Shown here one piece after another: positions 1-9,039 of a DNA stretch of 45,468 nt. Positions within the stretch are counted from its first letter, which is position 1. Every line of letters starts with the position of its first letter. Under the pieces are notes generated by a model. The model worked only from the letters and a program-made list of their open reading frames with translations, searched no databases and had not been told where the DNA came from. Both the position numbers and the translations under genes were made by a program. This DNA comes from Candidatus Gastranaerophilales bacterium (GTDB taxonomy: Bacteria > Cyanobacteriota > Vampirovibrionia > Gastranaerophilales > Gastranaerophilaceae), in assembly GCA_947624265.1 (NCBI GenBank), contig CANQJQ010000002.1, positions 1-45,468 of the forward strand, read 5' to 3'.

Positions 1-1
1 A

Positions 2-418
2 GCTCTTGAAGCTGCTAAATCAGCAATTAATTCACCTCTGTTAGAAACATCAATTAAAGGTGCATCAGGTATTATTATGAACGTTACCGGCGGTCCCGAT
101 ATGACTTTATACGAAGTTACAGACGCTGCTCAAGTTATCCATGATGCTGTATCGGAAGACGCAACTGTTCATTTCGGTGCTGTTATTGATGACAGAATTC
201 AAGGTGAAATTCAAATCACCGTTATCGCTACAGGTTTTGAATTAAAGAAAAACCAAGTTGATAACTTTGCACAAAAAGAAGAAGAAAAAACTCTTAGTGC
301 AATGGATTTATTCAGCGGTCCGAACGGATTAAACAGCAATCCTTCACCTAAGGTTTCAAAAGCTGCTGCAGAATTCGCAAATAATATTTTGGACATTCCT
401 GAATTCTTAAAGAAATAA
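2..418 (+). CDS. ftsZ: Cell division protein FtsZ, C-terminal part (5' truncated by window edge)
   Basis: Frame is open from base 2 (ALEAAKSAINSPLLETSIKGASGIIMNVTGGPDMTLYEV...GEIQITVIATGFE); ends with an FtsZ C-terminal-peptide-like LDIPEFLKK. Confidence 0.96.
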   Translation, partial: ALEAAKSAINSPLLETSIKGASGIIMNVTGGPDMTLYEVTDAAQVIHDAVSEDATVHFGAVIDDRIQGEIQITVIATGFELKKNQVDNFAQKEEEKTLSAMDLFSGPNGLNSNPSPKVSKAAAEFANNILDIPEFLKK

Positions 419-422
419 ATTT

Positions 423-452
423 AAAAAGGAGGTTTTAAAAACCTCCTTTTTT
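423..452. terminator. Bidirectional rho-independent terminator between ftsZ and the convergent M16 peptidase
   Basis: Inverted repeat AAAAAGGAGGTTTT / AAAACCTCCTTTTT directly after the ftsZ stop; the T-run overlaps the stop of the convergent gene. Confidence 0.85.
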
Positions 453-3258
453 ATATGTTTAAAGCGTCAAATGTACTTTGACTTGCCATTATTGAAGTTA
501 CGGGCGGATTTTTAAATACATAGTTTGCCGCATCTTTTATATCAGATACGCTTACTTTATCTATTGCTTCTATTAAAGCCTGATTATATGCATTATCATA
601 CGGAGAGTCTTCCATAAGATGGAACTGAATCATTTTAGAAGCCGTTGTTTCCATATCATTTAATATCCTTGTTTTTAATATGGTTTTAGCATTATCCAGC
701 TCTTCTTGAGAAACATAAGAATTTTTTAAAGCTTCAACATTTCTGTTAAATCCATCAAGAGCTTTATTAACATTTTCGGGAGACCCCTCTTTCGGGTCAG
801 GACTTTGAGTTGTGGTTTCAATATCCATCAATATCATCCCCAGATTTTTCTCGTTTAAAAGACAAGAAGATGTATGATATGCAAGTTTTTCCTTTTCCCT
901 TAAATCAACAAATAATCTTGATTTCATACCACCTGAGCCCAATATAACGTCCAGAAGCCGAATTTTTGCAATATCATCAATATTTTTTGATTGTTTAAAC
1001 GTATATGCTCTTGTTATATTAGCTTGAGTATTATCTTCAACTTCTTTAAGAGTAACAGCCTGCTGAATCGGTTGATAAATATTATAAGAAGGGGATTTTT
1101 CTTTTGTTGAGGGTCTGAATATTGGCAGCCCAAAAGATAAAGCATTATTATAAACATTATATATATAAGGATTTTCCTCAACGGGGGCACTAATTGTTGT
1201 TTGCACCTGTGAAGTTGATAATATTCTTGCATAAAGATTTTGAATATCTGCCAAAGTAAGAGTATCAAGAGCTTGAAGCCTATCCTCCTTTAAATCAAAT
1301 ATTTTTAAAGAAGGAAATATTTCTTTAAATAATTTCTCTTTTGGTGATTTATTTTCCGCCAATATTCTGTTTTTAATAATTTCTTTAGCTCTTTGGAACT
1401 CCGCTTCGCTATAGTTAGGGTTAAAAAGTGTTTCTTTTACCAAGGCAAGAACATCATTTGCATCTTGATTATAGAAACTGCCGCTGCACGTTAAACCGTC
1501 AACCGAAGCAGAAAATGTATAATCCAAATCACGTGAATTTTTAAAAGTTCTTATTGTATCATAATTTCTGTATGCATTACCTCTGTTTAAAAGTTCTGTT
1601 AAGACCTGCATCGCAGGATCGGATACATCATTCAGCTCGTCTGTTTTAAACTCCATATAAAAACTTGATTTTAAGTTTGAAGAACAAGGAACAAATTTTG
1701 TATGAATATTATTAGGAAGAATAAATTCACTGACTTTTTGTGCTTCAGCATTAAGGGAATCACTAACTGAAATCGACCTGCCGAATGAAACATTATTTGT
1801 AGTTGTACCCGTCTTGGCATGAGAAACACAAACAGCTGTTTTATTTAAATCCAAAAATTTTCTTGCCGTATCTGAAATATCATTGGGAGTTATGGAATTT
1901 ATTGTATTTATTTTTTGTACAAAGTAATCCGAATAATTATTTTTAACTGCTTCCGTTAAAACAGTATTTAAATATTCAGAGTCATCGCTAACAGAATTTA
2001 ATTCATATATACTTTTATTTTTAACATTATTTAATTCCTGATAAGAAGGAGGATATAAGGATATATTAGATAATTCACGGAATACAATATTAAGAACTTC
2101 TTCTAATTTATCTTCAGGTGAGTTAACATAGCAAATTACCGCTTTAGCTCCATCGGGTTTATTTTGAGCATCAATTATTTCAAAATATGGTTTAATACCG
2201 TAACTATCAAGGGCTTTTGATAATCTTGACTCATCTGACCTCAATAATGATAATAAACTTTCTACTTTTACCATATCTTCTTTTGTAGTACCTTCAGGGA
2301 TAGCAAACCCCATTGTTATGGAAGAGTTAACCGAATTAGGCATAACAATATCGGTTCTTTTTGTTTGTTTAATATAATCCAAAGGCTGATAGAATCTTTT
2401 GTTTACTTTTGAATAATTATTCTGTTTGTTAAAATATTTGGAAACAAGAGCTATAGTTTCATTTACATCAACATCACCCGTAATGACGGTTAAAGCATTG
2501 TCAGGCGTATACCAGGTATCAAAATAATCCTGAACTTTTTCTTTATTTAAAGCGTTAATATTATCTTTTGTACCTAAGGTTAAATCATAAGAAGCAGATT
2601 TAATACCAAATAAATCTTTTAAAATAATGTTTTGAGCGGCACAATCAGGTTTATCTTTATAAACATCAATTTCTGATTTAACGGGTTCTTTTTCTTTTTC
2701 CAATTGTTCAGCCGGGAATGAAGGGAACTGCGTCTGGCTGGCATTTAGTTTTATTGCTTCTTCTAATGAGTTTTCATTTAACAGTTGAAGTCCCAAATAA
2801 TAATCCGTAACGCTCAAGAATGTGGAAGCATTGGTAACACCTCCCATTTTGGCCACTTTTGAATTATATTCCTGCGGTTTTAAATCTTTACTTCCGTTAA
2901 ATAAATTATGTTCTATAAAATGGCTTATACCTCTTATGTCATCAGTTTCATTAAAAGAACCGACATTATATGTTGTTTTAATATAGGTAGGTCCTTTTTT
3001 CGGGCATATAACAACTTTCTGCCCGTTAGAAAGTTTAAATAAAGAAGCCTTTTGAGCTAAGCCCGGAACAAAAATTTCCCCTATTTTTGTATAAGAAACA
3101 GGAACTTCAGTATTAAGCATGGAAATCCCCTGAAACGACGTTAAAGGAAGTGAATCTTTATTATCACTTACTTTTACGTTTTTATTAACAGGTTGTTCAC
3201 TTCTTTTATTGGTTTGAATTTGAACCTGCCTGTTTGATATACCAGAAGAAATTTCCAT
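451..3258 (-). CDS. M16 (pitrilysin/processing-peptidase-like) zinc metalloprotease, two tandem M16 modules
   Basis: 935 aa; HxxEH zinc motif in HFIEHNLFNGSKD; second half has the GGMKSRLFVDLREKEKLAYH signature typical of M16 C-terminal modules. Confidence 0.9.
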   Translation of the reverse strand: MEISSGISNRQVQIQTNKRSEQPVNKNVKVSDNKDSLPLTSFQGISMLNTEVPVSYTKIGEIFVPGLAQKASLFKLSNGQKVVICPKKGPTYIKTTYNVGSFNETDDIRGISHFIEHNLFNGSKDLKPQEYNSKVAKMGGVTNASTFLSVTDYYLGLQLLNENSLEEAIKLNASQTQFPSFPAEQLEKEKEPVKSEIDVYKDKPDCAAQNIILKDLFGIKSASYDLTLGTKDNINALNKEKVQDYFDTWYTPDNALTVITGDVDVNETIALVSKYFNKQNNYSKVNKRFYQPLDYIKQTKRTDIVMPNSVNSSITMGFAIPEGTTKEDMVKVESLLSLLRSDESRLSKALDSYGIKPYFEIIDAQNKPDGAKAVICYVNSPEDKLEEVLNIVFRELSNISLYPPSYQELNNVKNKSIYELNSVSDDSEYLNTVLTEAVKNNYSDYFVQKINTINSITPNDISDTARKFLDLNKTAVCVSHAKTGTTTNNVSFGRSISVSDSLNAEAQKVSEFILPNNIHTKFVPCSSNLKSSFYMEFKTDELNDVSDPAMQVLTELLNRGNAYRNYDTIRTFKNSRDLDYTFSASVDGLTCSGSFYNQDANDVLALVKETLFNPNYSEAEFQRAKEIIKNRILAENKSPKEKLFKEIFPSLKIFDLKEDRLQALDTLTLADIQNLYARILSTSQVQTTISAPVEENPYIYNVYNNALSFGLPIFRPSTKEKSPSYNIYQPIQQAVTLKEVEDNTQANITRAYTFKQSKNIDDIAKIRLLDVILGSGGMKSRLFVDLREKEKLAYHTSSCLLNEKNLGMILMDIETTTQSPDPKEGSPENVNKALDGFNRNVEALKNSYVSQEELDNAKTILKTRILNDMETTASKMIQFHLMEDSPYDNAYNQALIEAIDKVSVSDIKDAANYVFKNPPVTSIMASQSTFDALNI

Positions 3259-3408
3259 AACTTTAATCTTTACATATATACTTAAGTTTCCAAAAATTAA
3301 ATTATTGATATAATATTAAAGTAGGATTTAAAAAATTTTACAAAATTATATAAAAATCTTAGCAAAAAATATAATGTTGCAACTTATAACAGTAAACAGG
3401 TAAAAGGC

Positions 3409-3930
3409 ATGGATTTATATAAAATAGCAAGTCTATACCCGCAATATCAGAGAAGCGAAGACAGAAGAAAACAAAATATCCCTGTAGCAATAGAACGGCG
3501 TTCCGGCATTGAAAGGCGTTCTAATGATCGTGTTGTTATGGATAAACAACTTACAAAAGATATTTTTCAAGTTAAAAGTCAAATAACAAAATTAGAATCA
3601 ATAGCACCTAAACTTTTTAATAATCAAGTTACAACTCAAGCCCCAAATTTTGCTTCAAAAAATAATTTTACTCAAGACCAGCTTGTAAAATCAAGCAAAC
3701 CCGACCAAAGCGAAATTGCAAGGCGTGAAGCACTGTTAAGAGATAAAGCGGATACAACTTTTCAAATAGGCATAATAGCTTCAGCTTTGGCGGCAGGTAT
3801 AGTTTTATCCTGCATAGGAACGGCAGGTGCCGTTATTGCCATTGGCACAGGACTATATATCGGTGCTCGCATTATTAAAACTGCTTGCGAAAAAGAAATT
3901 AAAGATAATGATAATTCGAAAAAACTATAA
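3409..3930 (+). CDS. Hypothetical protein with Arg-rich N-terminal repeats (ERRSGIERRSNDR) and a Gly/Ala-rich hydrophobic C-terminus
   Basis: 173 aa ORF; hydrophobic stretch IGIIASALAAGIVLSCIGTAGAVIAIGTGLYIGA; no recognised family. Confidence 0.7.
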   Translation: MDLYKIASLYPQYQRSEDRRKQNIPVAIERRSGIERRSNDRVVMDKQLTKDIFQVKSQITKLESIAPKLFNNQVTTQAPNFASKNNFTQDQLVKSSKPDQSEIARREALLRDKADTTFQIGIIASALAAGIVLSCIGTAGAVIAIGTGLYIGARIIKTACEKEIKDNDNSKKL

Positions 3931-3953
3931 TTTACTTTATAGTTTATTTTTTT
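3921..3953 (+). terminator. Putative rho-independent terminator
   Basis: AAACTATAA ... TTATAGTTT stem followed by ATTTTTTT at the stop of the preceding ORF. Confidence 0.45.
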
Positions 3954-3974
3954 AATTTATTGTAAAATACAATT

Positions 3975-4787
3975 ATGGCTAATATTCAATTGTATTTAAA
4001 ACAGACAATAACCTATCAAGTATTTATAATGATAGCTAAACATCTGAAAGAATTTATGGAAACTTTTGGAAATATTGCCTATCAGTTGTGGCAGGTTTTA
4101 AAATACCTGTTTAGCTTGCAGATAAATATCAAACAGGTAATGGAACAAGCTTCACGCTTCGCGGTTGATTCACTGCCCATAACATTATCAATAGTAGCGA
4201 TGACAGCTATAATACTAGCCATGCAGGTAGCTCCCGAGCTTGTAAAGCAAGGAGGGAAAGACTATATAGGATTATTGGTAGCATTAACAATGGTCAGGGA
4301 AATCGGAGTTATAATGTCAGGATTTGCCATTATTTCTATGATAGGGTCATCTCAAGCAAGTGAACTTGCAACTATGAGAGTTACTGACCAGATTGATGCA
4401 ATGAAAGTACTTAAAGTATCTCCCTTTAAGTATTTATTTTTACCCAGAGTACTGGCAGGGGCAATAATGATGCCGTTTGTTGTAATTATATCCTCAACTT
4501 TCGGAATACTTGCCGGCGGAATTACTTCTATGATTTCAGCAAAAGATGTTACTTGGCTTTGTTATATTTCATCAGTGTGGCAGGGTTTGTATATAAGAGA
4601 TATAAATATAATGCTTTTAAAAGCTGCGTGTTTTGGAGGATGCATTAGTTTAATAAGTTCCAGCTGCGGATACGATGCAAAAGGCGGAGCAAAAGGAGTC
4701 GGTATTGCAACAACAAAAGCGGTTGTATGGTCTTTTGTTGCAATAGTAATTTTGGACGCTATTTTTGCGGCAGCATTTTATTTCTAA
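3975..4787 (+). CDS. mlaE: MlaE/YrbE-family ABC transporter permease (start may be 3975 or 4029)
   Basis: Multi-TM protein with MlaE-like MVREIGVIMSGFAIISMIGSSQASELATMRVTDQIDAMKVL; followed by an MlaF-like ATPase and an MCE protein. Confidence 0.92.
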   Translation: MANIQLYLKQTITYQVFIMIAKHLKEFMETFGNIAYQLWQVLKYLFSLQINIKQVMEQASRFAVDSLPITLSIVAMTAIILAMQVAPELVKQGGKDYIGLLVALTMVREIGVIMSGFAIISMIGSSQASELATMRVTDQIDAMKVLKVSPFKYLFLPRVLAGAIMMPFVVIISSTFGILAGGITSMISAKDVTWLCYISSVWQGLYIRDINIMLLKAACFGGCISLISSSCGYDAKGGAKGVGIATTKAVVWSFVAIVILDAIFAAAFYF

Positions 4788-4803
4788 AGAGAAGAAGGAT
4801 ATT

Positions 4804-5532
4804 ATGTCAATAAACGTAGAAAATTTAACAAAAGAATTTGACGGAAAAAAAGTACTTGATAACATTTCTTTTAAAGTTGAACAAGGCGAAGTCCTTTCTA
4901 TTGTAGGTTTTTCAGGTTCGGGAAAAAGTACAATCTTAAAAATTTTATGCGGATTATTAAATGCGGATTCAGGCAAAATAGATATAGATGATGGCGATAT
5001 TGCAATGGTATTCCAATATTCCGCTCTTTTTGATTCGTTAAATGTTTTTGACAATATATCTTTTGCACTTCAAGAAAGGAAAGAATTCAGACATTTATAT
5101 ACAAAACAAGAATTAAAAGACCTTGTGGCACAAAGTCTTAATACCGTAGGTTTACCGGGGATAGAGGATAAATTTCCGCATGAACTGTCAGGCGGAATGC
5201 AGAAAAGAGTAAGTTTAGCCAGAGCAATTATTACAAAACCCAAATATATTCTATACGATGAGCCAACGGCCGGACTTGATCCCATAGCTTCTACCGTTAT
5301 TGAAGATTATATTTTAAGGTTAAGAGATGAAACTAAATCCACTTCAATAGTGGTAACCCACCAAATGTCAACGATAAAAAGATGCTCGGATAAATTAATA
5401 ATGTTATACGGCGGACATATTGTTTTTAGAGGCACTCCTGATGATTTATTGAGGCAGGATAACCCATATACAAAACAATTCGTCTCTGCCTCAATAGAAG
5501 GTCCAATGAAAATTGCCGCTTCTGATTTTTAA
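4804..5532 (+). CDS. mlaF: MlaF-family ABC transporter ATP-binding protein
   Basis: Walker A GFSGSGKST, signature LSGGMQKRVSLARA, Walker B YILYDEPTAGLDP; start MSINVENL downstream of the longer ORF start. Confidence 0.93.
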   Translation: MSINVENLTKEFDGKKVLDNISFKVEQGEVLSIVGFSGSGKSTILKILCGLLNADSGKIDIDDGDIAMVFQYSALFDSLNVFDNISFALQERKEFRHLYTKQELKDLVAQSLNTVGLPGIEDKFPHELSGGMQKRVSLARAIITKPKYILYDEPTAGLDPIASTVIEDYILRLRDETKSTSIVVTHQMSTIKRCSDKLIMLYGGHIVFRGTPDDLLRQDNPYTKQFVSASIEGPMKIAASDF

Positions 5533-5571
5533 TTTTTTAGTGTAAAATAATTAATAAGTAAAAGGAAAAAT

Positions 5572-6930
5572 ATGAAATTTTCATCATCATTCAAAGTTGG
5601 AATATTAGCAATATCAGCAATAATAATATTACTGTTTACTGTTTTATGGGTAAAAGGTAAAGCAATATCTAACGCGGAAAGAATCACCGTAAGTTTCAAT
5701 GATGTAAACGGAATGCGCTCGGGAAGCGGTGTTCAGATGATGGGCGTAAGAATAGGGCAAGTTGAAGAAATTAAACCTAAAATTGATGAGAATAAAAGCC
5801 ATGTTGATATAAAATTTGTTATAACCGAACCTAATATAGTTATTCCGAAAGCTTCAGAAATTTCCATACAACAATCAGGAATCATAGGGGAACAATTTCT
5901 TGAAATAACTCCTCCGAGAGAAAGAGTTATTTATATTCCCGAAGGCGGAAAATCATTAATTCTTCACCCCGAAGATAAGGTTGAAATGATGCTTGACCAT
6001 AAATACTATGATATAGGAGAAATTAAAAAGGTTGAAATTGTTGAAACCAATATGCTTCCTATTATAGTTAAAGAAAATATCAAAACTAAAAATGCCTATA
6101 AAGTCAAGTATATAGTTAATCTTCCGGGATTAATCACCCCCGAAAATTTAAACGGACAAATAATAAATGAAGACAATTCAAAAAAATTAAGACTTATACC
6201 AAAAGAGCCTATAGATATTCCATATCCCAAAACAGATTCACCTTATACGGTTATAGAACCCATGAGGATAGCTGATTTTCTTGATTTACAAGTCAGAAGT
6301 GCAGAATCTTTGATTGAAACAAATGAAAGAATTTCAACACTTTTATCTGATGATGTAATTAAAGAATTACAAGCATCCGCATTCAATGTCTCGGCTTTAA
6401 CCGAAAACGCAAATATAACAATGGAAAAAGCTCAAGAATTAATAGATTTATCTAAAGTAGAGCTTGAAATGTTATCTGATAGCGCAAATCAACTTTCGGA
6501 AAGGTTAATAACCCTAACGGATAATATTAATAAGATTACGGGGGATCCTGATTTCGCTCAAACCGTTGCTAACGCAACCAAATCATTTGAAAGGTTATCC
6601 GATAATATTTCAGGACTTATGGAAGACCCGACAACTCAATCTACGCTTAAAAATATTGATATAACCGTTAAAAATATTGCAGAACTTTCAAGTTACATTA
6701 ATGATATGTCTAAAGACGCAAACTTGAAAAAATATTTGAAAGAATCCGTTTGCAAATTAAATACAGCTCTCGACAAGTTGACAATTACATTAGATACAGT
6801 CAATTATGCAACAGAGGATGAGGAAAAAATTAAACAAACTATGGATGATATAAATGTAACCTCTGAAAACTTAAGAAAGTTCTCGGAAAAGTTAAATAAA
6901 AGATTTTTAATTTTCAGACTGTTATTCTAG
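5572..6930 (+). CDS. mlaD: MlaD/MCE-domain protein with long C-terminal extension
   Basis: N-terminal TM, MCE domain VSFNDVNGMRSGSGVQMMGVRIGQVEEI...GIIGEQFLEITP, then helical C-terminus. Confidence 0.88.
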   Translation: MKFSSSFKVGILAISAIIILLFTVLWVKGKAISNAERITVSFNDVNGMRSGSGVQMMGVRIGQVEEIKPKIDENKSHVDIKFVITEPNIVIPKASEISIQQSGIIGEQFLEITPPRERVIYIPEGGKSLILHPEDKVEMMLDHKYYDIGEIKKVEIVETNMLPIIVKENIKTKNAYKVKYIVNLPGLITPENLNGQIINEDNSKKLRLIPKEPIDIPYPKTDSPYTVIEPMRIADFLDLQVRSAESLIETNERISTLLSDDVIKELQASAFNVSALTENANITMEKAQELIDLSKVELEMLSDSANQLSERLITLTDNINKITGDPDFAQTVANATKSFERLSDNISGLMEDPTTQSTLKNIDITVKNIAELSSYINDMSKDANLKKYLKESVCKLNTALDKLTITLDTVNYATEDEEKIKQTMDDINVTSENLRKFSEKLNKRFLIFRLLF

Positions 6931-6937
6931 GTTTAAA

Positions 6938-8002
6938 ATGAAACTATTTATATCAAAACTTCACTATAAAAAAGATTTAACCATACAGGAAAAAGTAATC
7001 GTAAACCTATTAAGACCGATAAGTTTTTTTTATAAACTTATAACTTTATTGAGGAATAATTTATATAAATTCAAATTACTGCCGAGGCATACATCAAAAA
7101 GTTACGTAATTTCCATAGGCAACATAACAACGGGAGGAGTGGGTAAGACCCCCATAACATTAGAAATTGCAAAATATTTTCTGAGCCTTAATAAAAAAGT
7201 TGCAATATTATCTCGAGGATACGGTGCAAAAATAAATAATAAAACACCTAATATTATTTCAGAAGGCTCGGGGGCATTATATCAAGCATCAAAAGCCGGA
7301 GATGAACCTGTTTGGCTTGCAGATAACTGCAAAGGGGCTTATGTTGTTACCTGCTCAAGCAGAATAAAAGCGGAAAAATATATTAAAGAAAAATATAATC
7401 CCGATATAATTATACTTGATGACGGATTTCAACACCGTAAAATGAACAGAGATTTAGATATTGTTCTTATTGATGCAAAAAATAAATTCGGCAACGGTTA
7501 TGTTTTACCTGCAGGTCCTTTAAGAGAAGATTTATCAAACCTTTCAAGAGCCGATAAACTGGTTATAGTTAACAAAAATTATGATTCCAAAAATGCTTTG
7601 AAATATTGCGACTATATCAAAAAACACTTTAAGAAGCCGACATATTTGTGTAAGATAGTGCCTGATTATGCATATAATATCTTGACCGGAGAACAATTAC
7701 CTAAAGACTCTCGAATAATGGCGTTTTCTGCAATAGGACAGCCTGAAGGTTTTTATGAATTTTTAAAAACCGACTATAAACTTATTGCCGTTCTTGAGTT
7801 TGAAGATCATCACACATACGAAAATGATGATATATCTAAGATAATTCACTATGCACAGGAAGAAAATATTGACTGCATCGTAACTACGGAAAAAGATGCA
7901 GTTAAAATAATTGATATTATAAATGATGTAGAACTGCCGGTTAAGATATTTGCACTTAAGTTAAAAGCCTATATGGATATGAAGGAAGTATGCGGAATAT
8001 GA
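6938..8002 (+). CDS. lpxK: Tetraacyldisaccharide 4'-kinase
   Basis: P-loop SIGNITTGGVGKTPITLEIA, ILSRGYG, DDGFQHRKMNRDLDIVLIDA, LPAGPLRE: canonical LpxK motifs. Confidence 0.95.
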   Translation: MKLFISKLHYKKDLTIQEKVIVNLLRPISFFYKLITLLRNNLYKFKLLPRHTSKSYVISIGNITTGGVGKTPITLEIAKYFLSLNKKVAILSRGYGAKINNKTPNIISEGSGALYQASKAGDEPVWLADNCKGAYVVTCSSRIKAEKYIKEKYNPDIIILDDGFQHRKMNRDLDIVLIDAKNKFGNGYVLPAGPLREDLSNLSRADKLVIVNKNYDSKNALKYCDYIKKHFKKPTYLCKIVPDYAYNILTGEQLPKDSRIMAFSAIGQPEGFYEFLKTDYKLIAVLEFEDHHTYENDDISKIIHYAQEENIDCIVTTEKDAVKIIDIINDVELPVKIFALKLKAYMDMKEVCGI

Positions 8003-9039
8003 TGAAAATTCTTGTGGTAAGATACAGATTTATAGGCGATATGATTTTAACCGTACCGTTTTTAAGAAACCTCAGATATAATTATCCTGATGCTCAAATT
8101 GATATGCTTGTTTCTCCAAACTCGGGAGAAGTTATTGAAAATTGTCCTTATGTAAATAATTTTATTTATTTTGATACCACAAGAAAACATAAATATGAAA
8201 ACGGAGAAGGAAAAACAAAATCCTTTTGGCATTACGTTTTTGAACTAAGAAAACAAAAATATGACAAAGCCTACATAATAAAACGATCTTTATCAAGTGC
8301 TTTATTATGTTATTTCGCGGGAATAAAAGAAAGAATCGGTTTTGATACTGAAAACAGAAGTTTTCTACTGACAAAAAAAGTTAAATACGATAATGTAAAA
8401 CATGAATCCTTATGTTTTTTGGATGTTTTAAAATCTGACGGACTTGAAATAAAAGATACATACCTTGAAAATTGGATTGATGATAACTCAAAACAAAAAG
8501 CGGAAGAACTTTTTAAGGAATATCATTTAAATAAAAATTTACCAAGCGCCGTTGTAAATGTTTGCGCTTCAAACGAAAATAAAGAGTGGGATATAAAAAA
8601 CTTTGCACAAATTATTGATTATTTGTCCAATAAAAAAGATACACAAGTTATATTTATAGGGGCAAAAAGTGATAAGCAGAAATATGACAGTATTATTTAC
8701 AATAGTGAATTAAATATAAAACCTATAAATTTATGTGGACAAGTTAACATAAAAGACAGTTTATATATCCTTTCAACAGTTGATTTTATAATAGGCAACG
8801 ATTCGGGCACACTGCATATGGCGTCATCAGTCGGGACACCCGTAATAGGATTATACGGGCCTATGCCTTTTGAAAAATGGAAGGCACTCGGAGAAAATAA
8901 TATATTATTAAAATCCGATTTACCCTGTATGCCCTGTTCAATAAAGAAGAAGTGTCCTAATAACAAAGCCTGCTTAAATAATATAACGGTTGAAAATGTA
9001 AAAGAGGCTATTGATAAGATTAGAACATTGAAAAAATAG
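7999..9039 (+). CDS. Glycosyltransferase family 9 (ADP-heptose:LPS heptosyltransferase-like)
   Basis: MKILVVRYRFIGDMILTVPFLRNLRYNYPDAQIDMLV and NDSGTLHMASSVGTPVIGLYGP; ATGA overlap with lpxK stop. Confidence 0.9.
   Translation: MMKILVVRYRFIGDMILTVPFLRNLRYNYPDAQIDMLVSPNSGEVIENCPYVNNFIYFDTTRKHKYENGEGKTKSFWHYVFELRKQKYDKAYIIKRSLSSALLCYFAGIKERIGFDTENRSFLLTKKVKYDNVKHESLCFLDVLKSDGLEIKDTYLENWIDDNSKQKAEELFKEYHLNKNLPSAVVNVCASNENKEWDIKNFAQIIDYLSNKKDTQVIFIGAKSDKQKYDSIIYNSELNIKPINLCGQVNIKDSLYILSTVDFIIGNDSGTLHMASSVGTPVIGLYGPMPFEKWKALGENNILLKSDLPCMPCSIKKKCPNNKACLNNITVENVKEAIDKIRTLKK

Noticed and set aside
211-396. Antisense ORF within ftsZ 3' end
   Set aside because: Opposite strand of a well-supported gene; no RBS or family.
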